From Bacteroidota bacterium (lineage in GTDB: Bacteria; Bacteroidota; Bacteroidia; Bacteroidales; JADFUO01), in assembly GCA_015222115.1 (NCBI GenBank), contig JADFUO010000030.1, forward strand, positions 1 to 7,377: a stretch of DNA of 7,377 nt, in the 5' to 3' direction. Made by a program: the position numbers and the translations under genes. The notes under the pieces were generated by a model. The model did not search any database, was not told the origin of the DNA, and was given only the letters and a program-made list of their open reading frames with translations. Below are positions 6,575 through 7,377 of the stretch, piece by piece. Numbering within the stretch: the stretch's first letter is position 1; each line of letters opens with the position of its first letter.

Positions 6575-6606
6575 CAAATATAATACAATATATTGTAAAT
6601 ATACAA
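6575..6606 (-). promoter_or_regulatory. promoter of the XRE regulator with embedded operator
   Basis: On the minus strand TATATTTG (6582-6575) is an exact TAnnTTTG -7 match, and TTG at 6606-6604 lies 21 bp upstream, the right place for the -33 element. Between them sits the palindrome described separately. A repressor bound there would block RNA polymerase. Confidence 0.55.
6584..6606. promoter_or_regulatory. putative XRE operator: three TACAA/TTGTA half-sites at 9-bp spacing
   Basis: TACAATATATTGTA at 6584-6597 is a perfect 14-bp palindrome. Its half-sites TACAA (6584) and TTGTA (6593) are followed by another TACAA at 6602, so that alternate half-sites face each other every 9 bp and TTGTA-AATA-TACAA forms a second inverted repeat. 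It lies inside the promoter of the XRE gene, the usual site for autorepression. That the XRE protein binds it is inference; simple AT-richness could produce part of the pattern. Confidence 0.5.
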
Positions 6607-6647
6607 CAAAAAATGTAAAAAATTAACATTAATTTATAAAGGATTGA

Positions 6648-6776
6648 TTTTTAATATGTTATAAATGGGAAAAATATGATGATGTCAATCGCTATTTCGA
6701 TTTCGTAAAACAAGGCTTTGTAACTTATAGGTATTCAGTTGAGTACTTGGCATGGTATAGGCAGAATATCTATTAG
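6648..6776 (+). pseudogene. possible 3' fragment of a lost gene
   Basis: An open frame of 42 codons ends at TAG 6774-6776 and begins after TGA at 6645-6647 without any ATG. From 6663 it reads like protein: KWEKYDDVNRYFDFV, then QGFVTYRYSVEYLAWYRQNI, rich in aromatic residues with a balanced charge. GC content rises to about 33 percent here, against the much poorer sequence just upstream. An ATG (6655-6657) lies in another frame only two codons before a stop, so a one-base shift could once have supplied a start. I do not recognise a family; chance is possible. Confidence 0.25.
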
Positions 6777-6783
6777 ATAAATC

Positions 6784-6801
6784 TGCAGGTAAGCTCCTGC
6801 A
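6784..6801. repeat. small hairpin, 6-bp stem and 6-base loop
   Basis: TGCAGG (6784-6789) pairs perfectly with CCTGCA (6796-6801). No T-run follows on either strand, so a terminator role is doubtful. A competing pairing of CTCCT (6794-6798) with AGGAG (6812-6816) is also possible. Confidence 0.35.
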
Positions 6802-6877
6802 AAAGTGTGTGAGGAGTAAAGCAAAAAATTACAACGGATATAACATGCATATTTTTTACCTGAATAAAGAATTTTGT

Positions 6878-6885
6878 TAATTTTG
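6878..6885 (+). promoter_or_regulatory. putative -7 promoter element of the MalT-like gene
   Basis: TAATTTTG fits the consensus TAnnTTTG and lies 28 bp before the ATG at 6914, implying a leader of about 20-25 bases. Only a T-rich run (6852-6857), not a true TTTG, is present at the -33 position. Confidence 0.4.
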
Positions 6886-6913
6886 CTTATACAAAAATGT
6901 TGATTATAGCAAA

Positions 6914-7377
6914 ATGAAAGATAGATCAACCAATATCAAAGAAACACAATATCCTCTGCTGGCGACTAAACTTTATGTACCGCAGCCTCGACCTAATTTA
7001 GTTCAACGAACTCATTTGATTGATCAACTGAATAAAGGTATCAATCATAAGTTAACGCTAATTTCCGCACCGGCTGGTTTTGGAAAGACTACTCTAATAA
7101 GTGAGTGGATATCCCAGAGTGAAATATCGGTTGTCTGGATTTCATTAGACAAAGGTGATAGTGATCCTGTTCATTTCATCCATTATCTAATTGCTGCTTT
7201 ACAGAGTTTTGATAAGAATATCGGCAAAACTGCTTTATCTATGCTGCAATCTCCTCAACTACCGCCGATCGAGTCCATTATGACAAACTTGATTAAAGAG
7301 ATTACAGATATTCCCAATGACTTCGTGCTTGTTCTTGATGATTATCACTCAGTTGACGCGAAACAGGTTCACACTGC
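6914..7377 (+). CDS. MalT/LAL-type ATP-dependent transcriptional regulator, N-terminal part
   Basis: The first 154 residues of a gene that continues past the right edge. It opens with LLATKLYVPQPRPNLVQRTH and a following Leu-rich helix, the standard entrance to the STAND NTPase domain of MalT and large LuxR-type (LAL) regulators. Walker A is APAGFGKTT at 52-60 (K58, T59), followed by LISEW; VVWISLDKGDSDPVHFIHYL at 73-92 is the family's next block; Walker B is VLVLDDYH at 138-145. The missing part should hold a helical repeat (TPR-like) sensor region and a C-terminal LuxR helix-turn-helix, usually 800-900 residues in all. ATP and an inducer normally switch these proteins to a multimeric activator. 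The start is the only in-frame ATG after an upstream stop at 6878-6880. GC content is about 40 percent against roughly 28-30 percent in the operon to the left, which might mean recent acquisition or different codon selection. Confidence 0.88.
   Translation, partial: MKDRSTNIKETQYPLLATKLYVPQPRPNLVQRTHLIDQLNKGINHKLTLISAPAGFGKTTLISEWISQSEISVVWISLDKGDSDPVHFIHYLIAALQSFDKNIGKTALSMLQSPQLPPIESIMTNLIKEITDIPNDFVLVLDDYHSVDAKQVHT

Larger units (their letters stand above)
6542..6913. other. divergent intergenic region
   Basis: A 372-bp gap between the XRE regulator and the MalT-like gene. The first 100 bp are extremely AT-rich and contain the XRE promoter and operator. The middle (6648-6776) carries an open frame that may be a gene remnant. 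A small hairpin lies at 6784-6801 and the promoter-like element of the right-hand gene at 6878-6885. No RNA gene was recognised. Confidence 0.6.

Noticed and set aside
6735..6929. 64-codon minus-strand frame
   Set aside because: It overlaps the promoter and start of the MalT-like gene, contains the hairpin, and has no recognisable protein character.

Overview
The window looks like a chromosomal piece of a low-GC member of the Bacteroidota. The reasons are the AT-rich base composition, start codons preceded by A/T-rich sequence instead of strong Shine-Dalgarno sites, several upstream matches to the Bacteroidota -7 promoter element TAnnTTTG, and the protein families present. This placement is inference; there is no rRNA or other marker gene.

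Layout. Positions 1-160 hold no recognisable gene: a perfect hairpin (35-55) and an array of 7-bp repeats (121-160) that runs into the stop codon of the first gene. On the minus strand, 159-2381 encodes a large soluble sensor kinase (receiver, GAF, PAS, histidine kinase). A 406-bp divergent gap (2382-2787) follows; it contains a possible decayed small membrane-protein gene and a promoter at each end. Three plus-strand genes (2788-5827) overlap by 4 bp at each junction (ATGA) and form a tight operon: a 65-residue membrane protein with a YLDPGTGS motif, a 459-residue two-part protein (kinase-like N-terminal half, SAM methyltransferase C-terminal half), and a 489-residue membrane-anchored alkaline phosphatase/sulfatase-superfamily enzyme of the phosphoglycerol-transferase type. 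Convergent to it, 14 bp away, is a minus-strand pair (6541 to 5842): an XRE-family regulator and a four-helix membrane protein. Its promoter carries a palindrome between the -33 and -7 elements, which suggests autoregulation. After a 372-bp gap with a possible gene remnant and a hairpin, the start of a MalT/LAL-type ATP-dependent regulator (6914 onward) runs off the right edge.

How the genes may work together. The three-gene operon is the functional centre. Membrane-embedded AlkP-superfamily enzymes of this kind modify envelope glycans or lipids with phosphate-containing groups, and the methyltransferase/kinase-like partner may modify the same polymer. The specific substrate cannot be read from the sequence. 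The sensor kinase is divergent to the operon but has its own promoter, and no cognate response regulator with an output domain is in view. The XRE/membrane-protein pair is a self-contained regulatory cassette. No mobile element, CRISPR array, tRNA or rRNA was seen.
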